Positions 38,914 to 50,675 of a stretch of 64,000 bases of DNA are shown here, in pieces. The position numbers were made by a program, and so were the translations under genes. The first letter of the stretch is position 1; each line of letters starts with the position of its first letter. This stretch comes from Atrichornis clamosus. Lineage: Eukaryota; Chordata; Aves; Passeriformes; Menuridae. The notes under the pieces were generated by a model that had not been told where the DNA came from, ran no database searches, and was given only the letters and a program-made list of their open reading frames with translations. Location: positions 124,001 to 188,000 of the forward strand of contig WBMZ01006408.1 of NCBI GenBank assembly GCA_013400975.1. Direction: 5' to 3'.

Positions 38914-39012
38914 GGGAAGGGGAGGTAAAAGGGAAGGAGAAGGAAAGGGGAAGGGAAGGCAAGGGGAACAGGAAGGGGAATAGGAGAGGAAATGGGAAGG
39001 GCAAGGGCAAGG
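38914..39012 (+). repeat. G-rich polypurine tract, (GGGAA)n-like
   Basis: For 99 bp the + strand is almost purely purine, built of imperfect GGGAAGG, GGGGAA and GGAGAAGG units with only a few T and C interruptions. It is an imperfect minisatellite or microsatellite. Many runs of three or four G separated by short A-rich spacers come close to a G-quadruplex pattern. The purine strand could also form triplex (H-DNA). The complementary strand reads as a Pro/Phe/Leu/Ser low-complexity open frame, which is an artefact. A perfect hairpin starts where the tract ends. Confidence 0.85.
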
Positions 39013-39035
39013 TCCCAGTGGTCCTGGGACCACTG
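39012..39035. repeat. Perfect nested inverted repeat (hairpin)
   Basis: CAGTGGTCC at 39016-39024 is the exact reverse complement of GGACCACTG at 39027-39035, with a 2-base spacer. An offset second pair, GTCCCAG at 39012-39018 and CTGGGAC at 39024-39030, overlaps it. Two alternative stems are therefore possible. It directly follows the polypurine tract. Confidence 0.85.
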
Positions 39036-42000
39036 TGACTCCAGGAGTGATGTGTCTCAGATAATACCTCCTCAGCAATTCTCTAGGAAAAGAAACCAGA
39101 CCATATTCAAAAACTACTAGAATACACTTCCTTAAATTAGGTTCTACAAATGCTGAACATGTTTCTAGCTCTGTCCTTCTGCAGCAGTGGCACAGGTGGG
39201 ATTCACCTTGGTCCACAGTCCCCTTCTGCATAGGGAGCTTCCCTCTCAGTCCAGGCTAAGGACAACACATCTGCAAATACAGTGCAATCAATGAAGCAGG
39301 CAACCACTGGGAAGTTTGAGCTTTCTCATTAAATGAAATACCAGACTAAGTGATAGAAAATGAAGCAATACAGAATTTTAAAAACCATCAGGACTGAAGA
39401 CGACAAACTTAGTATGAATGAAGCAAATGGGCTTTCCTCGGAAATGCTATTTCCTTCCCTGACTGCAAGCTTTTAGCTTGTAAGTCCTTCTCCAGTTGTC
39501 TGATAACAGAACACCAGACCTCAGGCACTGCAGCCTGACTTGCCATGATTAAGCTGGAGGCCCTGCCAGGCAGTTTGATGTGTTAATAGACAGCCTGACT
39601 GCACCTGTGGAAACAACACAACTGCCCAGCCATGTGCTGCAGCTGCAAGCAGAGAATTTACACCAATGGGTCAGGTCATGAGTAAGTTAGAAGCAGGGCT
39701 TGTTCCTTTTGTTGTTTTATGGCCACTTGGATCAATTAATTTAATGGTCATATAGAGGACTCCTCTGTCAGCCTCTCAACCCTATCTATTTCACTCTTTC
39801 TGACCAAGCTTTTTACCATTTTGGCAGCTGTTGAAAACTACAAGGTGCTGACTGAGAAGGAGAGAGGGATGCCAGACTCGCACTAACTACCCCATCTGCT
39901 TCCTGCAAGCAAGGTGAAAGAGAAGCACCTGCTATGTTTTCAGGCATGGAATATTTATCTCTTATCAGTGCTATCACAAAGGCAGCCTGAAAGGTTTCCT
40001 GTATCTGAAAGTGCAGTGTAATCATTCCCAGAGTACAGTGGCAGGTGTTGAATGCCAGAGAAGTGCAAGACTGGACTCCAGACTTGGCATCTGCTACCTT
40101 CATAAAGCACAGACACAGCTCTTCAGGTTTCGTTTTGCACCAATACATTGGCATTTCTTCTTATTGTAAGGATTCATAAGAGTTGAGTTTCTCCTCATAT
40201 TGGTTGGGATGCTATGGAAGGAAAAATTACACCAGCTCCAGAAAAACATGACAAGTCAAATTCTGAGTGCTTGATGAACAGATTAAACTCTGCTCTACAT
40301 TTTGCATAGGTGTTTCAGAATTCAGACCTTTCATTCACATCCACAAAGATCTCCCTGACTTTAAACTTCATTTGAACAGCTGACATAAGAGCTCAGAGGA
40401 GAAGCGGGAGGCAAGCTTTGGAATATAAGATTAAAGGACTTACTGGTTTCCCAAATGGCTCAGTGAAGCTCTTTACTGCATATTCACAGTTCCAAATGAA
40501 GGCCTGTACAAAAGCACATGATGAACATTTCGAGAAGCTGGCCCTCAGATTAGTTAGGAAGCTCCGCACAGAATAAAGAAGGGTTGAGCTGCAAAATTCA
40601 ACTCTATGTCCATGTACAATTCTTTCCTAGAGTTCAGCAACGCCCAGTTTCTGGACCAGGCACTTGCTGTCTCTTCTCTTCAAAAGAAGTATGTGTTCCA
40701 TCCCTTAATTTTCAAACTGAGTCTGGTACACAAATTTAAGGATTCTCCTATCCAGTGTTTTTGTTTCAGCATAACCACAGCTCTGAGGGAAAACAGCTTT
40801 CTTCCCCTAGCAAAACTATTCCAGATCTGTATTACAGAAAGCAAAGAAAGAAACTATTTTGGTTAACATTTAATGACTTCTTCAGGATACAGGGACTGCT
40901 AAAGTAATTGCATTTTATTTTATTGCAGCAGCAAAGGAGGAGTAATCCAACCAGAGTCTGCAAATATCCATCTTTAGCAAACCTGTACAGCATATGCAAG
41001 TGCTGCATCAGATTGCATTAATGAGAGTGTAATGTATGAATCAAGAGAGGTCATCCTGTGGTGTTTGAGCCTCATCTGCAGTGTTAGATCCACTTTAGGA
41101 CACCACATTTCATCCTAACAGTAAAAAGTAACCTGAAGAGGAACAAAATGTGGTGGAAGGATAGTTTTATTATGGCTTATATGTTGTCTGTCACACTAGG
41201 AACTCCCTGGCCAACCACTCTAAGCACACAGAACTCATTACCCTTGCAGTGCAGGGTTCAATGAACAGTTTTGCTACAAGTCATGAGAATTGTCAGAACA
41301 GGGGAAAATTCACAGGAGCCCTGTAAATTTCTGCAGAGATTATGGTTTTGACACTTGGGTCCAAAATGCTTCCAAAAACAAGCTCTTGGGTAGCAATGAG
41401 CACTGGCACAAGGCACAAGAGATTCACCTTTATTCACTTCCCAGAGCACAGAAGAAGGAATCAGAAATTACCGGAGTATTTTTCAGACAATCATATGTGA
41501 AAAGCTTCAAGTGTCATGCTAAACACAAAGCCACCCCAGTAACAATATATTCTCCATTGTTTTTACTTTACTGGAGTCTCACAGAATGTAGCAAAAATCA
41601 AATTATTGAAAAGTGATCAGTCAGCAAAATTTCCAAACCATTTTGACTACAAAACACTAACCTGCAACTTGTCAGGGAGACCTGAAAAAAATGGCAATTA
41701 AAAGCAGCATTACTATGGATCCCTTAATTCTGAAATTGTCCCATCCATAAAATAAGACATAGAGCAGGACAGACAGTTACATAAATCCATTCACAGCATT
41801 GTCTGAAGCATGGGAGAAGAAAGTCAGTACTTGTCGAGTTAGATATAACAGACATGAGAAATTGGCCCCAGATAAAAACAGAAGTGGACAACCAAATTAT
41901 TAACATGGGGAAAGTGTCCAGTGCCTTTTACCTTGCAGCTCTTTATGATGGTATAAAAACATGAGGGAAAGATTACACTGGGACTGGCATGGCTCTGAGC

Positions 42001-44423
42001 GCCAGCTATGAGAACATTTGTTTTCAACCAGGGTGAAGGCCAAACAAGCTGGAGTGTGCCCTCAGATCTGAGGAGGAAGACAGAACAGGTACCTGGATTC
42101 TCTGCAATGTATTTGAGTGTCTTTCAAAGTCTCACCTCCTCATTTTTAGTTTTTCACTAATTCCTGATGACCCCGCCTGCTTTCTAGTTTAACGTGTTGG
42201 ATCACAAAATGTCAATTTTGCCTTGGTTACCCTTTGAAAAATCATATTACACCTCTGTTTCCCATACTGCATTGATTGCTTGTAACCCAGTATTTGGCAC
42301 AGAGGCCAATATCTGCAGCAGGACGCTTTCCTGACTGAAACAAGGATTTTATCCATAATGCAGGCAGGATTAAAAACCAATCTTGCAAAGAACAGCAGGT
42401 ACTCTTTGCATGTCCACAGAAATGTTTGTAAGAAGATACTCAGTACCAAATAAAGAAGTTACAATAAAATACATAGGGATTTGGTTGTTTTTTAAAAACA
42501 GTATATACATATGTGAATTATAAAACGTGTTAAACAAGTATAAGAAGAACCCAGAGACATAAATGCTAATCCATACACAATTCAGGATACATAGCGAAGT
42601 CTTCTGCATTTCTAGATTGAGACTTTAGGTATTAAATGGCAGATGCCAGTCAAGAAATTACATGTCTGCAAGTTCATCTCAGGTGAAGAATTTTGCCAGA
42701 GACTCCTCTCACATGAAGGCAGCAAGCAGGTACTCAGTGCTTGGCCTCTGAATTCAAAGTGAAAAGACAGTTAAATGAGTTCCTCCAATTCTTTGCAATG
42801 CCTCAAATTAATTAATGTTTCAACTTGCTTCTAAAGCATGATAAGATGCATTCTTGAGGAGTGAATTAAACAAGAAAAATGCGAAGGACTAATTATAACA
42901 ATGTGCTGAAGAACAGCAAAAGAAGAGATTATCTAAGCACCAGAATCATCTGAGACCCCTATATTTTTTTCCCTCTTAGTAACAGAAAACCCAAGCACTG
43001 TGATTTGTCAGGTGGTACAAATCAGCTACATAATGCTTCTCAGACAGCCTCTTGGCCATTAAAAAATGGATAGTTGAAATCCAAGGGAATAAAACTTTGT
43101 TGGGAAAGAATTTACTTATCGCTTGTACAGTACATCCCAAACACCAACATTTAACCTGCTCCAGAAAGCTAAAGTAATGTCATTGTATCTCCAAGTCCTG
43201 TGCTTTTTTGCAAGGGAATTTAATTGCTTTCCATACATTACAGAATTAAGGAGAAAAAAGAAAAAATTAATGGGGCAGGGGGAGGGTGGACACAACATGA
43301 CACAAACCAAACCAAACCCATTAAAAAAAACCTAAACAGTTTTTTGTTGTTAAAAAGATACAGCATCTCTACTTGCAGCTCCCCAGAGTTTCTGTCATGG
43401 AAGTGCCCCCTGGCAGCTCCCACCACTTTGGCTGTGTTGAAACAGCTCATGGAAGCCACTCATTCCCTGTCTCAAAGCTCAAGACTTGCACCTCACTTTC
43501 ACCTTCCTCAAGGTGCCCAACATACCCCCAGCTGCATCCTTTCCTTCAAATCCTATTTGCTCTTGTTTTCCATGACTGTTTTCTCTGGGTTTACCTCTGC
43601 ATGCCTGTCTGGGCACCTCTGATGCAGCCGTCAGCTCTCACACTCCTTTTGCTCTCCGCAGGATTGGGCCCTATAGTCCTGAAGCTGAAAAATGTGGGTG
43701 TGAAACGTGATCAGACTGATGAACTGTTCAGATTTATCTGGAATTTTTGGCAATTGATCTGCACTCGCCAGTGTACTGGACAAGAAAACTACATGTTCTG
43801 CTTACATCTCAACTCTGTAGCTACCATGACATCAGCTCCCTTTAATCCATTAGCAAGCCTGTCAACAGTCTTGTGCAGGTGCAACAAGACACTTATGGCC
43901 AATGTACCAGTATGAAATAGAAATTGAAATTTATCACCCCTTCCACAAGCAGCACTTCACTTAGAAATAAAATTTTACAATGCCAATTGTATGAGCATCA
44001 CGAAAAGTGACCTTGAGATCTTATCACAAGACAGCAAAACAAACCTTTGAAAAACATTAAGAATAAATAACGTGTTTTTCTGGGGAGAGGGTCTCCATGA
44101 ATAATGCACATAAAGCACAGATACACCCTCTCCCCTAATACCAGCTTAATCTTTAATGAATTCTTTGGTTGCAGCAGCACCCCTTCTATTATTAATAAAG
44201 GTTTATTTTTATTGCAGCATGTTCTCCAGCCTCCAGACCATATCCAGGACACTATAAAAACACGTAAGAGTACCCTTGACAAACATGTTCTGTGAGATGG
44301 TCCCTGTCTGCCCTGAGGCATGACTAAGCTAAATAGTGTAGAAGGACAGCATTACTCTCACGTTAACTCTGAGCAATGAGGGTCTGGATTCTCCTACTTA
44401 TTTTTATGGAAATTACATATGAA
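39036..44423. other. Non-coding stretch, no gene recognised
   Basis: No transposon or RNA gene was recognised. A 180-codon open frame at 43373-43915 (+) is the longest frame in the window not explained by CR1. It has one leucine/phenylalanine-rich segment (about residues 56-96) and no known motif. Most of the rest is AT-rich, and 42.6-43.1 kb has no open frame of note. A short A/C-rich stretch lies at 43300-43333. Confidence 0.5.
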
Positions 44424-44510
44424 ATTATTCATTTGGGGTCATGTAGAAAGCCAGTGGCAGAAACAGAACCCAGAATTAATTCCCAGCTTGTTTTTCTAAT
44501 CTCCCTTCCC
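44424..44510 (+). mobile_element. Possible MIR-like SINE 3' fragment
   Basis: The string 'ggggtcatgtagaaagccagtggcag', then 'aaacagaacccagaattaattcccagc' and 'ttctaatctccc', follows the order of the MIR/CORE-SINE 3' region (gtcac...agcaagtcagtggcagagccag, aacccaggtctcctgactcc). Only about 80 bp align and divergence is high. I give it low-to-moderate weight. Confidence 0.4.
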
Positions 44511-45289
44511 TTTACAGTCATCATTTAAGATTCAAATTATATCTATCAAGAATATGTGATGAGAACATGCCAAAGGAATGTACATCTTTCCCTTTGTCAA
44601 ACAGAAGGAAGGCCAGACACTGAATAGATCCAGCAATTTGCAAAACTTCACAAATGCAAGATTGTCTTAGCTCTTCCCAAAAGTCTTCCCCCTTGGAGCG
44701 CTGTGGATATTCTCCATGGAGGTATCTGCACGAGGTGGCCTGTGGAGCACTGCTGCTTCTCCCTCCTGTAGGGTGGCTGCTGTCCTTGGTCACACCTTGC
44801 CAGCCCACAGTCACTCTTCAGCTGGGGCTACAGAGCACTGAGGATACCCTGGTGCTCTGTGCTACCTCCCCGGGGATATTCTCCTTGCATTTGAAACAAA
44901 ATAGTATCACTTCCCACATCTCTCACTCTGCCGCCCACAGTTTGGGTATTTTTCTGCCTACCCTTTGTGCTGTTTTTATTCTTGAGTGACAAGATCAGGA
45001 CTCCAGCATTCCCACTTGCCTCCTAGATTAATTTTGCTTAGCCTTGAGCATTTGATATTCCATATGTGGCTGTTTTAGCCTTTCTTGGAGTACTGTGACC
45101 ACCTTGCTCTCTAGAGACAATTCCTTAGGGCCGCCTTTGCCTCTTCCTAAAACCTCTCCAGTGCTGCAAGCCCATCAGTGGCAATTCCAGAGCTCCCAGC
45201 TCTCTGGGGCAGTTCGCTATCCACTTCATTAGCTAAGTCAAACCACAGACACACTACCTTACATGCACAGTCTTGTTTTGGTCAGGGTC
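44511..45289. other. Non-coding stretch, no gene recognised
   Basis: This is a slightly GC-richer interval with short open frames on both strands (111 codons or fewer) and no recognisable motif. It leads up to the CR1 3' end that starts at about 45290. Confidence 0.5.
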
Positions 45290-45660
45290 ACAGAAATCAC
45301 ACAATCACACAGAATCACAGAATGGGTCAGGTTGGAAAGGGCCACAGTGGGGTCATCTGGTCCAAACTGCCTGCTCCAGCAGGGCCATCCCAGAGCACAT
45401 GGCACAGGATTGTGCCCAGATGGTTCTTGTATATGCCTGGTGAGGGGGACTCCACACCTTCTCTGGGCAGCCTATTCCAGTGCTCAGTCACTGCACATAA
45501 AAGAAATTCTTCCTCATATTCAGCTGGAACTTCCTGTACAACAGATTCTGCCCACTGCCTCTTGTCCCATTGCTTGGCAAGAGAACAGCCTGGATCCATC
45601 CTCTTGGCACCCTCCCTTCAGATACTGATAGACAGTGATGAGGTTCCCTCTCAGGCATCT
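45290..45660 (-). mobile_element. CR1 LINE 3' end with ORF2 C-terminal coding remnant (minus strand)
   Basis: The + strand opens with repeated 'aatcacacagaatcacagaatgg' sequence, the CR1 3' terminal octamer region. It continues through 'caggttggaaagggccacagtggggtcatctggtccaa' landmarks. On the minus strand a 90-codon open frame (45599 to 45327) includes NKRQ-like text, AEYEEEFLLC and HWNRLPREGV (about residues 40-49). That is the conserved tail of CR1 ORF2, the LINE endonuclease/reverse transcriptase polyprotein. The catalytic domains are absent because the copy is 5'-truncated near 45660, where homology stops. It is non-autonomous and dead. The intact tail frame and the well-kept 3' end suggest a younger insertion than the copies near 34.9 and 52.3 kb. 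The exact subfamily is undetermined. Confidence 0.9.
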
Positions 45661-48600
45661 GAGGAAAGTTGCCTTTGTTGAATTTCAGTTCCTGCTCCAC
45701 TCCCTCAGACACTGCTACCACACAGTATTACCCCTCATCCACTTTCTGAGAAAGAGAATAAAAGAGACTTCTTGTTTAGTTCTTCATCTTGGTTTGTATG
45801 GGCAGCTCAGTACTCAGGTCCAGCGATTGCTTCCACTGATGCTTTGCTTAGGCAAAAGTCTCTGTCAGGAGTTACATCTCTACATGCATCACTTAAATAA
45901 AGGCACTCTCAAAGCACAAGAACCATGTTTCAGTCTTAAATAATACATTCATCTAAGCAATAAAGCAGATAATGTATGTTGACGATTTTCAATGCAAACA
46001 TGGGCCTAGCTCCACAAAGACATCTGTCCTTGATATGATTTATAGCATAAATATAATCACTCTTAACATCAACTTATAGGACTAATCCCACACTGGCCAT
46101 CTGAAGAAAAATCATCAAGCAACTGACCATTTTTATTATTTTGCTGTGTAAAAGATAAAAAACAACTCACCAAAATCAAACTGAGGAGAGTTCAAGTCAT
46201 CAAGTGCTGTAGAACATTTGTAAGAGTAAAGCAATTTGAAACCTCCATTGACTAGCTAAACCTCTGGCACTAAAGACAAAAATAAATTTTCTCCAACTCT
46301 AAGTGCATTGGGTTACATCTGGAAAAACTGAGACTGGAATGTCCTTGAAGCAAAATGTCAGAGACTCGCCTCTCCAATTCCAAAACCAGTTCCTATTTCA
46401 AAGAAAAATCACAGACTTGCCTCCTAAATATAGATAATTATTCTCAGGAATAACTGAAGAAGTGCCCTGCATGGACTGCAAGTCAAAATGAGAAATTCTA
46501 TTTCAAATTCGGGGGGAGACAAGCTCATAAGAGTTTAGATAGTGTTAGTTTCATGATTCTGCTTCAAATGCTTTTTTGATGTTAGAGATGGTGAACACTA
46601 ACAATTCTAGTCTACATAGTAACAACATTATAAAATGCAACAGCATTTTTCATGGTGTTCTTCACTGTTCTGTGCGGCTGAGACTCATAGGTATCAAGAC
46701 CAGAAGAAAGGGGTCTTGATCTCAGGACTTCTTGGCACATTGACCTGTTCCCAGAACACAATGGATAGCAAACTTTCCACCTCCTCGGAGCTGACTTTAC
46801 ACCCCTTCCCTCGTGCATGGGGTTGCCCTCCACTGTCTTGACTCAAGCTTCCTCTTGGCTCTTAAGCTGAGACAGGCCTTGCCTATCAGCCCCTTGCCAT
46901 TCCAAGCAGTGATGTACTGCACTTCCCTGACACACTGCCTAAGAAAACACACTCTATTGCCCACAATGAGCAATATGTTGCATTTTCTGTTAGATACTAT
47001 CTTGAAATACAGGGAATCTCTAGATTTGGAAAAGATATCAATCTAATTCAGCTACTGTCCAAGAAAAAAAAAATCATACAGTACTCATCTTTTACTTTCA
47101 GTGGTCTCAAAATGCTCCCTGACCACAATTCTCAAAGGATACTGCTACAGACAGATTTCCAGACTGTACACTAGAGACAAGAAAAGCACACTGCAAAAAC
47201 CCATGTGTTATTTTTATTATCAGAATTGATAAAATCTCACTGCTAGTTTTATAGTAGCCTGTGAAAGCCATAAAAAACCAGGGAGACAGCTGTATGTCAG
47301 TGCTTGGGCATCAAGTTCACAGTATGAGACAGACAAGCAAGCACACTGCTACTCTGGTCTCAAAGCTCACTGCAGAATAATATACTACAGAGTTATCTGT
47401 CGGGCTGCAAATATTTCTTTTACAGCTACCCTGAAGAAGAAGTTTTTCTCATTCTAGTATATTGAATTTTCAGACGGGGCTGCTTCTAAAAAGACTTGCT
47501 AATGGCTTCTTCTAGCACCTCTTTTAAGCAAATGTTATTGGGCAAAGGGACAGACACTTTACCGGGCACAGTACTGTCTTTTTAAAGGCACATAGATCTC
47601 TTTCTGAATTTTCAATGTGCTTTGTAGATTAAGGACAGAAAATGCCATCTGCTAATCTGCTTCTGCCGCACACAAAGGACCACTGCCTATGTTGTTTCTG
47701 ATGGTTTGGGGTCACAGCCTTTCTCTGCTGCTCGGGAAAAATATGTAATGCATGTCATAAAATCAGTGACACTGAGTTCTGTGTAGCCTCTCCCACAGTG
47801 CCACTGTCTGCCAGGGGGCTTCCTGCTCACCCAGAGCCACTGAAATGGTTCTCCAGTTTCATACGGCGTGGTAACCTAACCAGCTGTAATGGTTTGACCA
47901 GACACTGGTATTTAGCAGAGCCTGCCAACTGCACAGCTACCTGCTGTGTTGCCAGGAGCAAGTGCTTATGCAACTCACCTCCCTGCTTGGGCTTGTCCGT
48001 TTGGTCCGGAACACAAAGACGTGAGAAGGTGCAAAGGCTCAGCACTGGCAGGGCTGTCTGTGGGCACTCATCCTATTATGAGGGAGCACAAGGACATACA
48101 CACAGTTCTGGAAGAATAACACAAGCCTTGACCAACCTGCATGAGGCCTGAGAGATCCTGATCTTTGGCACAACTCATGTCAACTAGACATAGCAGTGGA
48201 TGACTAGCTAATAAAACAGATAACACTGCCTTAGGATAGTCAGACAGAAGGGTCCAACAGCAGCAGAAGGGAGACATGAGAGTGAACTCCATCTCTTTTT
48301 ATACAAAATGTTCAAATATTACTCCAAGCCACATTCTGACCTTAGGCCTTTTATTTCTTAATGAGAAATAAATCAAACTACCCATCTCGAGCTTCTGGTC
48401 ATCATCAACAGGTAAGAGAGGAAGAAAAAGTAGAACACAGTCATGAATACTGCAGAAACTTAACTAGAGCAGCTTCATCTGAAAATGGGATGGGTGGAGA
48501 GAGAAGATTATTTTTCTCATTAGTGACCACCTGAAAATCAGGCCTCTGAATTGTCTCATGCTGAGTATTGCATATCACAACTTTGAAAATCTTGACCTAA

Positions 48601-49194
48601 AAAGCAAATGTGTATTTTTAAATAATTAATAGCATTCTCTAAATGGAATTTTCCAGCCCCAAACGAGATGTGCAGCTGAGTTCCCCTGAGAAGAGGTATT
48701 TATAATGGAAACATTGACACAGCTGAAATGATGATGCACTGAGTAGCATTAAAGCTTAGCACATGCTTAGTCATCTCATTCTTCTTATCAAATTGGATCT
48801 GGTCCAACAAAACTCTCATTGCACTTCGCTTGTTTGCTTGGCCTTAATATAAACATTTCCACAGTTTACAAGAACACATTGCCAGTCCAAGTGTTTTCAA
48901 AGTCTAACACTCATAAACCCCACAACTTGATAGGTACACAAAGAGCAAGGCCTGCAACACAGCAAAATGTGCTCTGGTTGCCTCTGCTCTAAGGTTGGTA
49001 CAGGGATCTGGGAGTCTTCCTCCAGAGTTATCACGTCCAAATGACTTCGGAAGCAAGGCAAGACCCTCAGCATAGACACCAGCTGCTCTCCTTTGCCCCT
49101 CCTGTGTTGGCTCATGTGTGTGTTTCCAGAAGAGGTTACACCATCCTTTTGGTAAATGGCCTTTACATATTCAGAGCCAAAACCTGCATTTTGC
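45661..49194. other. Non-coding stretch, no gene recognised
   Basis: No transposon or RNA gene was recognised. The longest open frame, 117 codons at 47798-48151 (+), is featureless and overlaps frames on the other strand. A perfect 9-5-9 inverted repeat at 48350-48372 is listed separately. Confidence 0.55.
48350..48372. repeat. Perfect 9-bp inverted repeat (hairpin)
   Basis: TTTATTTCT at 48350-48358 is the exact reverse complement of AGAAATAAA at 48364-48372, with a 5-base spacer. It is AT-rich and most likely fortuitous. No adjoining element explains it. Confidence 0.85.
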
Positions 49195-49272
49195 CATATA
49201 TATATATATACATAGATAGATAGATATCAATATGGATACATATATATACATACACATATACAAACACACATA
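49195..49272. repeat. Compound TA / GATA / CATA microsatellite
   Basis: An alternating TA run (49196-49210) is followed by about three TAGA units (about 49213-49226). Then come mixed TACA, CATA and TA units ending near 'acacacatatg'. The compound structure makes length polymorphism likely. Confidence 0.9.
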
Positions 49273-50569
49273 TGTTCCTTACAGTACCAAAAACAGCACA
49301 AACTATGTTTCTGAAGGCCTTAAGAGGTCAGACCCCAACCTGGACAGCACCATCACTGTTTTCCAGCCCCGTATCTCAGTGAGATTTGTCCTCCCTGCAT
49401 GTTGGATCATGTGGAGCCTGGACCTTTACTAATTGAGGTTGCTTTTGAAAGTGGATCTCCTACCTCAATTTTATGCTATCTGGGACAAAGCTGAAAAGAC
49501 ACAGGATATGCTGTAAAATATATAAACCTACTTTTAGGACAGACCAAATGGGAAGAATGACAAAGAAACAGGAAAGATCCAGAGACAAGAAAACTACAGG
49601 CAACAGTTGAACAAAACGTGATTACTTGGTGTAAGATATAGAGATATATACAAGTGAAATATCTGTATCCTTGCAGGCAACAGGATGTTTTCATTGATTT
49701 CCATAACATCAGGAGCTCATTCTCTGAATTTTGTCATGACTTAGACACACACAAAGAGAAGTCAAGTGGAGCTGGTGATAAAATTTGGACAGCACAAGAG
49801 AGAAAACTTCCACCAAAAAAATTAACAAATCTTCAGCCAAAATTCAAAATACTCTTAAAAACCATTAACAGTATAAATATTTCCTGCATTCAGGAACAGG
49901 AAGAGATTCCACCTCCTATTAGCCATACTCCCTCATTAAAACATGTGTCACCTATGTATCAAATTCATCACCCTGCTCTCAAATATGGACTAAGGCTTTG
50001 GGGTCAGTCTACTTTTCCCATGCTGAACTATGCTTTCCTTCTGTTGACAAGAACAAGCACATCCTAAGAAACCCACAGTGATTCATTCATCACGTCTGAG
50101 ATAAAATGGTAATAAAAACACTCTCCTTTTGAATTAAAATGTTTAGCATTTCAAAGCCTAAAAGCACAGCTTCACTCGCTCTGATAGAGACCATGAGTTA
50201 AGTTATTGACCCAAAAAACATAATTGGTTTACAATAACATATTCGTATAATCTAATACATTGTAACAGTTAGTCTTTAAGGTTTATCGCAAGGGCTGCAG
50301 GCAAGAAATTTTTTGAGCGTCAGAGAAATGGTGAAAGATGAATCAGAAAACTTCTACGTCAGCATCATCTTGAATAATAAAATACATGCTGTAATATTTC
50401 CCAGCAGTATCCAGAAGCCAGTCAATAAGGGGGAGAAAATCCCAAACACATTTTAAACTTCATAACATCAGCCTTTAATATAACATTTAAATTACATTAG
50501 TGACGCATGTCACAGATAAGTAAATAAATAAGCAGAAGATTAAAAAAGCACAGCCAGGCAGGTTTTTAT

Positions 50570-50675
50570 CGTGACGTAAGGCCATGATGTTTTATTCATC
50601 CGATGAACGGAGAGGAATTTGCAGCTACCCGGGGAGAGCTGTTTCAGACGCATGGGGAAGGGGAAGGATAGGACG
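50570..50675. promoter_or_regulatory. CpG cluster with CRE-like site, candidate regulatory element
   Basis: Seven CpGs fall in 106 bp (50570, 50574, 50601, 50608, 50630, 50649, 50674) inside otherwise CpG-poor DNA. TGACGTAA at 50572-50579 matches a CREB/ATF half-palindrome. TTCATC at 50595-50600 and GATGAA at 50602-50607 form a perfect 6-1-6 inverted repeat. A TTTTAT word precedes it. The cluster is suggestive of a conserved or methylation-protected element, but no conservation data are available. A chance cluster is possible. Confidence 0.3.

Noticed and set aside
38813..39231. Minus-strand frames rich in Pro, Phe, Leu and Ser
   Set aside because: They are translations of the polypurine simple repeat and not proteins.
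45178..45681. 167-codon and 121-codon + strand frames
   Set aside because: They lie mostly antisense to the CR1 3' end at 45290-45660 and have no independent signature.
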